Below, piece after piece: positions 25,524 to 33,796 of a DNA stretch of 55,191 nucleotides. Origin of the DNA: Anaerolineaceae bacterium (GTDB lineage: Bacteria > Chloroflexota > Anaerolineae > Anaerolineales > Anaerolineaceae); NCBI GenBank assembly GCA_002702705.1, contig PABH01000019.1, positions 1 to 55,191 of the forward strand, written 5' to 3'. The notes beneath the pieces are model-generated. The model was not told the DNA's origin. It made no database searches and worked only from the letters and a program-made list of their open reading frames with translations. The translations under genes were made by a program, and so were the position numbers. Position 1 is the stretch's first letter. Each line of letters opens with the position of its first letter.

Positions 25524-26198
25524 ATGCAGCCCCAACAAATTTTTCAAACCAAAGAAGAATATGCGTATCAAATGATTCGCCAGGCGATTCTTACCTGTGA
25601 ATTTAAGCCGGATGAAAAACTGGTTATTGATCATTTAGGCATTCAGCTGGGTATCAGTCAAATTCCGATTCGGGCGGCCATGCAGCGCTTGCAAGCAGAG
25701 GGATTGGTGCATATTATTCCCCACAGCGGGGCGGTGGTTTCACCCATCCGACCGGAAAAGGTTGAGGAGATATTTTCTCTTCTGGAGGTTTTGGAACAAA
25801 CTGCTTTTCGTTATGCTGCTGAAAAGATTACACAAGTTGATCTGGTGTCCTTACAAGAGTTGGTGAAAAAATTGGATGCAGCAGCAGATCAAGTCGATTT
25901 TAAATCTTGGGTAGGATTAAATATCCAATTTCATCGCCAGATTGCAGAAATTTCAGATATGCCACTCCTGCTGGAATTCACCCATCGCATTTTGGATGAA
26001 TGGCAGCGTTTAAGTAATTGTTATTTTCAACATTTACCGCCTTTACGTTTGTTAGCGGCACAGGCAGAACACCATCAAATTGTATTAGCTCTTCAAACGA
26101 AGGATGTAGAACGACTGCAGGAGATTGCTGTTACCCATAATCGTCAGGCAGGGCAAGCCTACCAAAACTATTTTCCCACGGCAAAACAGAAATCATGA
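25524..26198 (+). CDS. GntR-family regulator, FCD (FadR-like) subfamily
   Basis: Transcription factor of 224 residues and first gene of the carbohydrate locus. An N-terminal winged helix (about 8-74) contains LGIQLGISQIPIRAAMQRLQ, with VHIIPHSGAVVSP as the wing. The C-terminal FCD domain (about 80-215) is all helical and retains the usual metal-binding pattern, with histidines in QFHRQIAE and AEHHQIV. FCD regulators sense small carboxylates, sugar acids or fatty acids, so an intermediate of the adjacent pathway is the probable effector. The stop overlaps the next start (ATGA). The palindrome just upstream suggests autoregulation. Confidence 0.92.
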   Translation: MQPQQIFQTKEEYAYQMIRQAILTCEFKPDEKLVIDHLGIQLGISQIPIRAAMQRLQAEGLVHIIPHSGAVVSPIRPEKVEEIFSLLEVLEQTAFRYAAEKITQVDLVSLQELVKKLDAAADQVDFKSWVGLNIQFHRQIAEISDMPLLLEFTHRILDEWQRLSNCYFQHLPPLRLLAAQAEHHQIVLALQTKDVERLQEIAVTHNRQAGQAYQNYFPTAKQKS

Positions 26199-27139
26199 AA
26201 AAAATTCAAGCCTTAATAGCGAATATCCGCCCAAATCGAAAAATAGAAGGCATTTCAGCGGTTCTTCTCCCGTTTACCGAGCAGGCTGAAGTGGATCTGG
26301 TTGGATTTGAAAAACACGTAGAGCGTGTGTATGCGGCTGGGTTAACCCCGGCTGTGAATATGGATACAGGTTATGTAAATTTATTATCCGTGGAAGAACG
26401 GTATAAAATATTGGCGCTCACAGCCCGTATTAGTGCAGGCAGAAAATTTGTTGCCGGCGTTTATGTGGAGGGACAGCCGGATGACCTAACATTAGCTTAT
26501 CAAGCAGGGGTGGATCAGGTGGCCTCTGCGGGTGGATTGCCGATCCTCTTTCAATCGAATGGGATGAAACAGCTTTCCCCAGATGCATTAATTGTGCTGT
26601 TTGAGCGTTGTGCCAAAAGCTGCGGTGCTTTATTGGCTTTTGAATTAGGGGAAATGTTTGCCGATTTTGGACAGATTTATTCCCTGCCAATAGTTTCCGA
26701 GTTAATGAAAATCCCGGAAATTCTGGGATTAAAACATTCTTCTTTGCGACGTGATCTGGAATGGGAACGAATTCAGTTAAGAGATCAGCAGCGTCCTGAT
26801 TTTAGGATTTATACCGGTAACGACCTGGCGATTGATATGGTCATGTATGGTAGCGATTACCTGTTGGGTTTATCCACCTTTGCACCGGATTATTTTGCCA
26901 AACGAGATGCCTATTGGCTATCGGGGGATGCCCGTTTTTATGAATTAAACGATGTTTTACAATATCTGGGAAATTTTGCTTTCCGCCATCCCGTCTCTTC
27001 TTATAAACACAGTGCAGCTCAATTTTTGAAACTGCGTGGCTGGATTAAAACAGATAAACCACATCCGTTGGCGGTAGCTCGGCCAGACTCAGATATTGTT
27101 ATTTTGGAACAGATATTAAAAAGACTGGAAAGTTTATGA
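26195..27139 (+). CDS. DapA/N-acetylneuraminate-lyase-family aldolase or lyase
   Basis: TIM-barrel protein of 314 residues of the dihydrodipicolinate synthase superfamily. K180 in [12 protein letters not shown] is at the Schiff-base position. Where DapA-type enzymes have a GTTGE loop it has NMDTGY (55-60), and the usual YN.P tyrosine segment is replaced by [12 protein letters not shown] (148-159), so it is an unusual branch and not a true DapA. Within this operon it probably cleaves or rearranges a 2-oxo acid or similar sugar-derived intermediate. It overlaps both neighbours by 4 bases. Confidence 0.82.
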   Translation: MKKIQALIANIRPNRKIEGISAVLLPFTEQAEVDLVGFEKHVERVYAAGLTPAVNMDTGYVNLLSVEERYKILALTARISAGRKFVAGVYVEGQPDDLTLAYQAGVDQVASAGGLPILFQSNGMKQLSPDALIVLFERCAKSCGALLAFELGEMFADFGQIYSLPIVSELMKIPEILGLKHSSLRRDLEWERIQLRDQQRPDFRIYTGNDLAIDMVMYGSDYLLGLSTFAPDYFAKRDAYWLSGDARFYELNDVLQYLGNFAFRHPVSSYKHSAAQFLKLRGWIKTDKPHPLAVARPDSDIVILEQILKRLESL

Positions 27140-28560
27140 AAAATGTTAATCGCCTCTCGACGATAAAAACACCTGAACAATTTTCCGCCTTGATCCAAAA
27201 GCTGGGAATAAACCTGGGCTTTGATGAAACCTTGGCGATCGGGACTGAATCACCATTTGTAATGGATTATCGGTTAAAGGATGGTCGGACCATAGGCAAC
27301 CGGTTTTGTGTTCAGCCCATGGAGGGTTGGGATGCAATGGAAGATGGTACTCCAAGCAACTTAACCCGTCGCCGCTGGTTGAACTTTGGAAAAAGTGGGG
27401 CGAAACTAATCTGGGGTGGGGAAGCCGTAGCAGTGATGCCTGAGGGACGCGCCAACCCAAACCAATTGATTTTAAATGAAAATACCTTACCCGCTATTCG
27501 CGGCATGAGGGAGGATTTGGTAAAAACCCACAGTCAGGCGTTTGGAGAAACTGCTGATTTGTTGGTAGGGTTACAATTAACCCATTCCGGACGATTTTGC
27601 CGCCCTGTGGATAAGAAAAAACTTGCCCCACGTACTCTCTACAATCATCCTCTTCTCAATTCAAAGTTTGGTTTGGAACCCGACATAACCGTTCTCACAG
27701 ACCAAGAAATCCGAATGATTATCCAGGCTTATATCCAGGCTGCACAGTTGGCAGAGTTGGCGGGTTTCGATTTTGTTGATTTAAAACATTGCCACGGTTA
27801 TTTGGGTCATGAATTCTTAAGCGCAGTCGACCGACCAGGCTCCTATGGTGGCAGTTTTGAAAACCGCACCAGTTTTTTACGAGAGATGGTGGAGGGTATC
27901 CACTCTGCTTGCCCGGATTTGAGGATTGGTGTGCGGTTTTCCGCTTTTGATTTTATTCCCTTTGAAAAAAATCTTGAGGGTGAAGGCCGACCTGTTGACT
28001 ATGATGGTTTTTATCCTTATGCCTTTGGGGGTGACGGCAGTGGAGTTGGTGTTGATTTGTCGGAACCCGAGCAATTTTTGACCTTGTTGGAATCATTAGG
28101 TATCGAACTGGTAAATATCACATCTGGCAGCCCATATTATGTACCCCATATTCAGCGCCCAGCGATGTATCCCCCTTCAGATGGGTACTTACCTCCAGAA
28201 GATCCTTTGGTCGGTGTTGCCCGATTGCTCTCTGCAACGGCATCTTTAAAGAAGAACCATCCTGGTTTATTAATGGTAGGGACCGGGTATTCTTACCTCC
28301 AGGAGTGGTTGCCGTTTGTTGCCCAATTTGCTCTTCGAACCGGAGATACTGATTTTATCGGTTTGGGACGAATGATGCTTTCTTATCCTGAGTTTTGTGC
28401 TGATGTGTTGGCGGGGAAACCTTTGGATCGAAAAAAGATCTGCCGTACCTTTAGCGACTGCACCACTGCTCCCCGTAATGGGATGGTATCTGGATGTTAT
28501 CCGCTGGATCATTTTTATAAAAATCGTCCGGAAGCAAAACGATTAAAGGATGTTAAATGA
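27136..28560 (+). CDS. NADH:flavin oxidoreductase, Old Yellow Enzyme family
   Basis: FMN-dependent TIM-barrel oxidoreductase of 474 residues. It has [12 protein letters not shown] at the FMN site, [13 protein letters not shown] (about 140-152), then [20 protein letters not shown] (about 214-233) and a [18 protein letters not shown] segment, all landmarks of the OYE-like group. It is longer than classical OYE (about 350-370), with an extended N-terminus and inserts. No C-terminal NAD(P)-binding domain of the 2,4-dienoyl-CoA reductase type is present. In a sugar-catabolic operon it could reduce an enone or 2-keto intermediate; the substrate is unknown. It overlaps both neighbours. Confidence 0.85.
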   Translation: MKNVNRLSTIKTPEQFSALIQKLGINLGFDETLAIGTESPFVMDYRLKDGRTIGNRFCVQPMEGWDAMEDGTPSNLTRRRWLNFGKSGAKLIWGGEAVAVMPEGRANPNQLILNENTLPAIRGMREDLVKTHSQAFGETADLLVGLQLTHSGRFCRPVDKKKLAPRTLYNHPLLNSKFGLEPDITVLTDQEIRMIIQAYIQAAQLAELAGFDFVDLKHCHGYLGHEFLSAVDRPGSYGGSFENRTSFLREMVEGIHSACPDLRIGVRFSAFDFIPFEKNLEGEGRPVDYDGFYPYAFGGDGSGVGVDLSEPEQFLTLLESLGIELVNITSGSPYYVPHIQRPAMYPPSDGYLPPEDPLVGVARLLSATASLKKNHPGLLMVGTGYSYLQEWLPFVAQFALRTGDTDFIGLGRMMLSYPEFCADVLAGKPLDRKKICRTFSDCTTAPRNGMVSGCYPLDHFYKNRPEAKRLKDVK

Positions 28561-29180
28561 AAAGGATCAAACAAATATTATTGGTTCACAGTGGTTGGTT
28601 CCACCCAACTTTGCTCGCACGTTGGTATTTTAAACGTATTCTAAAAGGAATGCCTGGATATTGCTTGACCACAGTGGATAGTTTGGAATCGGCGGCGCAG
28701 CTTGGGTTTGAAAATTTTCAGGCTGTGGTGGTGTATCTTCATAAAGAAAAAGTTTCATTAAAGGTTTTAAATAAATTTTCATCTTATATCAGCAAAGGCG
28801 GAGGTTTGGTTGGGGTGCACAGTGCCACTGCTTCCTTTAAAGAAGAGGATTTGTGGTTTCAAATAATGGGGGGACGTTTCTCCGGGCATGGGCCAATTGA
28901 GACGATCCATTACCAAAAATCTAAAGCAAGTGAATCTGCTTTTCGGGACGAATCTGATTTTTGGGTCGTTGATGAATTATACCGGCATGACCTTCAGCCT
29001 GGGGTACAGCCCATTTATGAAGCGGATTACGAAGGTGAAAAACAACCAATGGTCTGGATTTATAATTACGGTGAAGGGCGTGTCTTTTATGCCTGTCCGG
29101 GCCATAAAGCTGCCGTTTTTCGCAATCCGGTTTATCGCAGGGTATTAAGAAAAGGATTGGACTGGGTATGCAGCCGCTGA
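28557..29180 (+). CDS. ThuA-like protein
   Basis: Protein of 207 residues of the ThuA family, a class-I-glutamine-amidotransferase-like fold without the catalytic cysteine. Landmarks are [16 protein letters not shown] (about 79-94), [15 protein letters not shown] (about 103-117), [14 protein letters not shown] and [18 protein letters not shown] (about 171-188). ThuA was named from trehalose utilisation in Rhizobium and members often occur beside Gfo/Idh/MocA oxidoreductases, as here, in 3-keto-sugar metabolism. The exact reaction is not settled. It overlaps both the previous and the next gene. Confidence 0.88.
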   Translation: MKRIKQILLVHSGWFHPTLLARWYFKRILKGMPGYCLTTVDSLESAAQLGFENFQAVVVYLHKEKVSLKVLNKFSSYISKGGGLVGVHSATASFKEEDLWFQIMGGRFSGHGPIETIHYQKSKASESAFRDESDFWVVDELYRHDLQPGVQPIYEADYEGEKQPMVWIYNYGEGRVFYACPGHKAAVFRNPVYRRVLRKGLDWVCSR

Positions 29181-30181
29181 AATTGGGGCTGGTAGGCTGC
29201 GGGGATATTGCCGGATATACGGCTTTATTGAGCAAACTGGTTCCCCGTGTACGCCTTGTCGCTTGTTGTGATATTAACAGGCAGCGGGCAGAACAGTTTG
29301 CTCGACGTTTTCGGATTCCGATGGTGTTTACAGATTATGATCAGTTATTATCACAATCCAATTTGGATGCGGTTTACCTGGCGGTGCCGCATCATCTGCA
29401 TGCGCCAATGGTAAAAAAAGCAGTTGCTGCCGGAAAACATGTTTGGGTTGAAAAACCATTAACCCGTACCTATCCCGAGGGCATAGACTTATACAGCACT
29501 GTTCAGGATAATGGGGTGAAAGTCGGTGTTAATTACCAGTACCGCTACGATCCTGGTTGTTTCCGCTTGGCACAAGCCATTCAGCAAGGCTATTTGGGGG
29601 ATGTGTTTCATGTTCGGATCAATGTACCTTGGTCTCGCCAGGAAACCTATTTTTCCGGTGCGGCCTGGCATGCTTCGTTTGAACAATCTGGCGGTGGCAC
29701 CTTGCTGACCCAAGGCAGCCATTTTTTAGATGTAGCAATGTGGGCGTTGCAGCAAAGACCCATTTCGACAGAAGGAATTACCCGTCAGGTGAAGTTTAAG
29801 GATGTAGAAGTGGAAGACCAGGCATTGGGTCTGGTGACTTTTGAGAAGGGCACCACCTTACAAATTCACAGTACAATGTCAGCCGCAGTGGAGGGTGCTG
29901 TATCCATAGAATTTTATGGAGAAAAAGGAACAGCCCATTACTCCAATCGTCCTTTTCCAAATGTCCGCTTTCTTGGGGTGAAACCACATGCTTTTCGGTT
30001 ACCGCGTTTTGGGGTTCATGCTTTGCAGCGAAGTTTGATTGGATTCTGTGACTGGGTAATAAATGATATATCTTATCTTACCCCAATCGACCAGGCTTTA
30101 CCGGTTTTGGCAGTTGTGGATTCGATTTATCAATCTGCCTTATCCGAGAAAAAAGTAAAAATTTCGGATTTAACCTTCTAA
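29168..30181 (+). CDS. Gfo/Idh/MocA-family oxidoreductase
   Basis: NAD(P)-dependent sugar dehydrogenase-type protein of 337 residues. The N-terminal Rossmann domain has GLVGCGDIAG (6-15), VACCDINRQRAEQF, and the family motif VWVEKPLTRT with the EKP lysine. The C-terminal domain contains the SGGGTLLTQGSHFLDVAMWAL stretch, with the conserved histidine of the substrate site. It overlaps the ThuA-like gene by 13 bases, a pairing seen in inositol, trehalose and keto-sugar loci. Its substrate is inferred to be a sugar or cyclitol. Confidence 0.92.
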   Translation: MQPLKLGLVGCGDIAGYTALLSKLVPRVRLVACCDINRQRAEQFARRFRIPMVFTDYDQLLSQSNLDAVYLAVPHHLHAPMVKKAVAAGKHVWVEKPLTRTYPEGIDLYSTVQDNGVKVGVNYQYRYDPGCFRLAQAIQQGYLGDVFHVRINVPWSRQETYFSGAAWHASFEQSGGGTLLTQGSHFLDVAMWALQQRPISTEGITRQVKFKDVEVEDQALGLVTFEKGTTLQIHSTMSAAVEGAVSIEFYGEKGTAHYSNRPFPNVRFLGVKPHAFRLPRFGVHALQRSLIGFCDWVINDISYLTPIDQALPVLAVVDSIYQSALSEKKVKISDLTF

Positions 30182-30199
30182 TATTATTCAGGAGAAATT

Positions 30200-31648
30200 A
30201 TGAAAGATTCTGAAAAATTAACTGTGTGGCAAAAAATTGGATATGGCCTGGGTGATATTTATGGTGGCGGATCCGGGACATTGGTAAGTTTTTATTATCT
30301 CTACTTCCTAACAGATGTTGTGCGTATCTCACCTGGTTTGGCAGGAGTAGTGATTCTGATTAGTAAAATTTACGATTCTGTTACCGATCCGTTTGAAGGG
30401 ATGCTGGCTGACCGAACCCGTACTAAACTGGGTCGGCGTAGACCATACTTGCTCGCAGGAATCCCACTGGTATTTTTATCCTTTTTTGCCTTGTTTTACC
30501 CAATCAATTATTCGGCAGAAAGTTCTCGTTTTTGGTATGTTATTTTTTCCTATCTATTCTTTTCGACAGTAGTCAGTATTGTTATGTTAAATTACAACGC
30601 TTTACATTCTGAACTGACCCTGGATTACAATGAACGCACCTCGCTTAGTTCAATCCGAATTTTATTTTCTACGGTTGCCTCGATTGTTGCCGCATTGGTT
30701 CCACTGGAGATTGTGAAGGGGTTTGCGGATGTTCGCCAGGGTTATATCACAATGGGATTGGCTTTTGGTTTGTTTTTTGCGCTACCCTACATTGCTACTG
30801 TAGCCGCCACCCGAGAGCGCAAAGAATTTCAGAAACCACCCGAAAAATTTAACTTCAAGAATGATTTTTTCATTCCGTTCAAAAACAAGACGTTTATCCG
30901 GGCGTTGATGATGTACTTGTTTGCTTTTGTCGCTATTGATACTGTTTCAAGCATTATCATTTATTTTATGAAATACTTCCTCAACAGAGGGTCCGAAGCA
31001 AACTATGTCAGTGGAACACTTCTGGTAGTTCAGGTTATCTCTCTCCCATTGTTTGTTTATTTGAGTAAAAAATTCAGCAAACAACGTGCTTTTATGATTG
31101 GAGCAGTGATCTGGACAGTCATGATGGCAATCAGTTTGTTAATCCAACCCGCTCAACCTAATGCAATTGTTTATATTTTTGCGGCTATTGTGGGTATTGG
31201 CACCGGGGGTGTTGTGGTGTGTATGTATGCCATTTTCCCGGATATTCCCGATGTGGATGAGTTACACAGCGGTCAACGTCGGGAAGGTATTTTTTCTGCC
31301 ATGATCACCTTTATGCGAAAGCTAAGTTCGGCTTTTGCGATTTTTCTTGTTTCACAGGCGATTCAAATTGCGGGTTATATTTCTCCCGTACAGACCGTGG
31401 TGGACGGAGTTACCAAATTAATTGAACAACCACAACCGGATTCGTTTATTCTGGTATTGCGGATGATGTTTGCTTTTGTACCGATTGTTTTGGTAGGCTT
31501 GGCTGCTATATTCGCTAAGCAGTATCCGCTTACACCAGAAAAGCACCAACAGTTGAATAATTTATTGGCTGTGTTAAGGAAGGACCAGCCTTTAACCCCG
31601 GAACAACAAGCAGAACGTCAATTATTAAAAGAAGAATTGGTTGGATAA
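30200..31648 (+). CDS. GPH-family sugar:cation symporter
   Basis: Membrane transporter of 482 residues with about 12 transmembrane segments, of the glycoside-pentoside-hexuronide:cation symporter family (MelB-like). The diagnostic N-terminal stretch, DSVTDPFEGMLADRTRTKLG followed by RRRPYLLAG, is present and the cation-site acidic residues lie in it. A 40-residue C-terminal cytosolic tail follows the last helix. It should import the glycoside, disaccharide or hexuronide that the locus breaks down. CAGGAGA precedes the ATG. It is co-directional with and close to both neighbours. Confidence 0.92.
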   Translation: MKDSEKLTVWQKIGYGLGDIYGGGSGTLVSFYYLYFLTDVVRISPGLAGVVILISKIYDSVTDPFEGMLADRTRTKLGRRRPYLLAGIPLVFLSFFALFYPINYSAESSRFWYVIFSYLFFSTVVSIVMLNYNALHSELTLDYNERTSLSSIRILFSTVASIVAALVPLEIVKGFADVRQGYITMGLAFGLFFALPYIATVAATRERKEFQKPPEKFNFKNDFFIPFKNKTFIRALMMYLFAFVAIDTVSSIIIYFMKYFLNRGSEANYVSGTLLVVQVISLPLFVYLSKKFSKQRAFMIGAVIWTVMMAISLLIQPAQPNAIVYIFAAIVGIGTGGVVVCMYAIFPDIPDVDELHSGQRREGIFSAMITFMRKLSSAFAIFLVSQAIQIAGYISPVQTVVDGVTKLIEQPQPDSFILVLRMMFAFVPIVLVGLAAIFAKQYPLTPEKHQQLNNLLAVLRKDQPLTPEQQAERQLLKEELVG

Positions 31649-31649
31649 C

Positions 31650-33659
31650 ATGCCTCACGAATATACTTATCAACTTACATTACCCGAGCCAAGCGAATAT
31701 CCTAAAACATTCCAGCCAGATTCCTTTTCAACAGAATGCTTTGCCATGAATTACGAGGATCGCCGGACAGCGTTTTTTGAATTTTTGAAAAATAATCCTG
31801 CACGAGACAATTTTAAAGCAGCTTTTCATGAAGTGGGGAGAATGGCAGCTGGAGATAATCCTCATTTAGGAATCTTGCAAGCAGCGTTGGATTATATCAA
31901 TCAACGCAGAGATTGTGCAGATTTTGTGATGCACAGCATCATCAGGCTATTGTATCAATTTCCAAATCACCCAATACTTCCTTATGATTTTTACAAAGAG
32001 GCTGAATTGGTTGTATTAGGTTTTAAGTATTGGCCGGATGAACCAGGGTTTGATTCAATGTGTACCTGGACAGAGAATCATCATATTCTTTTTGCCTCGG
32101 CAGCTTATCTGGCTGGGCAGCTTTATCCTCAAGCTGAGTTCACCAACTCCCGTCAGAGTGGTGAACAGAAAAAACGCGTTAACCGTGAGCGTATTCTACG
32201 TTGGTTAGATTTACGTTTTCAGACTGGATTTAGTGAATGGCTTTCACATGTATATTATGACGAGGATTTGGCTGCTTTAATTAACTTAGTTGAATTTTGT
32301 GATGATTTAGAAATCGTGGAAAAATCCAAAAAGGTAATAGACTTAATCTTGTTGGATATTGCAATTAACAGTTTTAAAGGTGTCTTTGCAAGCACTCATG
32401 GCCGTTCTTATGAATGGGTCAAAAAAGATCCAGCTGAAGAAGCAACAACAGCGGTCAGTAAACTAATGTTTGGCCGGGGTATCTTTTCCATGTCAGATAA
32501 TATGAGTGCGGTCTTGTTCGCGCTCAGTGAAAAATATAAACTACCAGTTTTTATATTTCGCGTAGCAAATGAAGATCCTGTAGAATTTAACAATCGGCAA
32601 CGGATGGGAATTCGTTTGTCCGAGCTACACCATTGGGGGCTTGATCCTGACCGCATGGAGGATGGGATGGCTTTATTGACTTTAGAAGCATATTTACATC
32701 CTCGAACGATTACAGGGTTTGTAAATATGTTGGATGCTTTTAAGTGGTGGGACAATGAGTTTTTTTCTCCTTTTGCTCCCTACCGTGGTTTGTTGAAGAT
32801 GGCGAAACGTTTAAGATTGTTGCCACTTCTGGCGCGAGTTCTTGAAAAAGATATTACCCGAAATACGCGGGAGGAAGTCAATCTGATTACGTACCGGACC
32901 CGCTATTATCAATTATCGACTGCGGTGGATTATCGTAAGGGATACGGCGGTGACCAGCAGCATATCTGGCAGGCCAGCCTGGGAGGAAAAGCGGTTTGTT
33001 TTACAACCCACCCCGCTCGACTCTCCGGACGGGTAGAAACTCCCAACTATTGGGCTGGTTCGGGTTTGTTACCCCGCGCAGCCCAATATAAAAATGTGAC
33101 AGTGGTTCTATACAAGTTAAAATCAATCCCAGCGTTGTATGTGCCAGTCCGTCATTTTTACACCCATGCTTGGTTGCCAAAAAATGAGTTTGATGAAGTG
33201 CTGCATGATGGACATTGGGTGTTTGCCCGGAAAGGCAAGGCTTATCTTGGGTTATATTCATCTAATCCAACTTTTTGGAATATGAATGGTATTTCGCCCG
33301 TCCCTGGGTTGGAGATAAGCAAAGAACCCAATAATTTTGGTAACGAGATCGTCGCATTAGGAAAACGACAGGTCTGGTTATGTGAATTGGGTGATGAAGA
33401 AAAATCGGGTAGTTTTACTGATTTTTGCCAGTGCCTAAGAATGGCAACTCCCCGTGTTTCTGGGTTGTCGGTGACGTATCAATCACCGAGTCAGGGATTG
33501 GTAAAATTTGCCTGGCAAGGTGATTTTATAGTGGATGGAAAAACAATCCCACTGAAAGAGTTTCCTCGTTATGATAACCCGTATGGTTGTGTTCCCTTCG
33601 GTTCAAAAGAGATGGTATTTGAGGATAAAGAGGGAAATTTCACTTTGGTTTTGGATTAA
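31650..33659 (+). CDS. Large protein of unknown function in the carbohydrate locus
   Basis: Protein of 669 residues without signal peptide. The first 420 residues are mostly helical with motifs such as TWTENHHILFASAAYLAGQLYP and SVIGP-free aromatic stretches like GFSEWLSHVYYDEDLAALIN. The last 230 are beta-rich (YLGLYSSNPTFWNMNGISP). The order (alpha/alpha toroid then beta sheets) recalls heparinase II/III- or alginate-lyase-type enzymes, with N-H and Y residues in suitable places, but I cannot assign a family. No lyase signature is certain. The ATG at 31650 is just after the transporter stop; a TTG at 31641 overlaps it. A glycoside-cleaving enzyme in the cytosol would fit the position. Confidence 0.75.
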   Translation: MPHEYTYQLTLPEPSEYPKTFQPDSFSTECFAMNYEDRRTAFFEFLKNNPARDNFKAAFHEVGRMAAGDNPHLGILQAALDYINQRRDCADFVMHSIIRLLYQFPNHPILPYDFYKEAELVVLGFKYWPDEPGFDSMCTWTENHHILFASAAYLAGQLYPQAEFTNSRQSGEQKKRVNRERILRWLDLRFQTGFSEWLSHVYYDEDLAALINLVEFCDDLEIVEKSKKVIDLILLDIAINSFKGVFASTHGRSYEWVKKDPAEEATTAVSKLMFGRGIFSMSDNMSAVLFALSEKYKLPVFIFRVANEDPVEFNNRQRMGIRLSELHHWGLDPDRMEDGMALLTLEAYLHPRTITGFVNMLDAFKWWDNEFFSPFAPYRGLLKMAKRLRLLPLLARVLEKDITRNTREEVNLITYRTRYYQLSTAVDYRKGYGGDQQHIWQASLGGKAVCFTTHPARLSGRVETPNYWAGSGLLPRAAQYKNVTVVLYKLKSIPALYVPVRHFYTHAWLPKNEFDEVLHDGHWVFARKGKAYLGLYSSNPTFWNMNGISPVPGLEISKEPNNFGNEIVALGKRQVWLCELGDEEKSGSFTDFCQCLRMATPRVSGLSVTYQSPSQGLVKFAWQGDFIVDGKTIPLKEFPRYDNPYGCVPFGSKEMVFEDKEGNFTLVLD

Positions 33660-33712
33660 TAAACCATCCAAAAACTTAACGCCATTGTTGAACTAAACCC
33701 GATAGAAAAAGA

Positions 33713-33743
33713 TTGATTAGAGAAAGAATTTTTAGTATATAAT
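33713..33743 (+). promoter_or_regulatory. Weak promoter candidate for the GH9 gene
   Basis: TATAAT (33738-33743) is well formed. The nearest -35-like hexamer, TTGATT (33713-33718), is 19 bases away, which is long. The 137-base gap suggests the GH9 gene can be transcribed separately from the operon. Confidence 0.35.
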
Positions 33744-33796
33744 CTAATTGTTCGAAAACCGAAAAATGCTAATTAAATAAAACCGAGGTGCACCAA

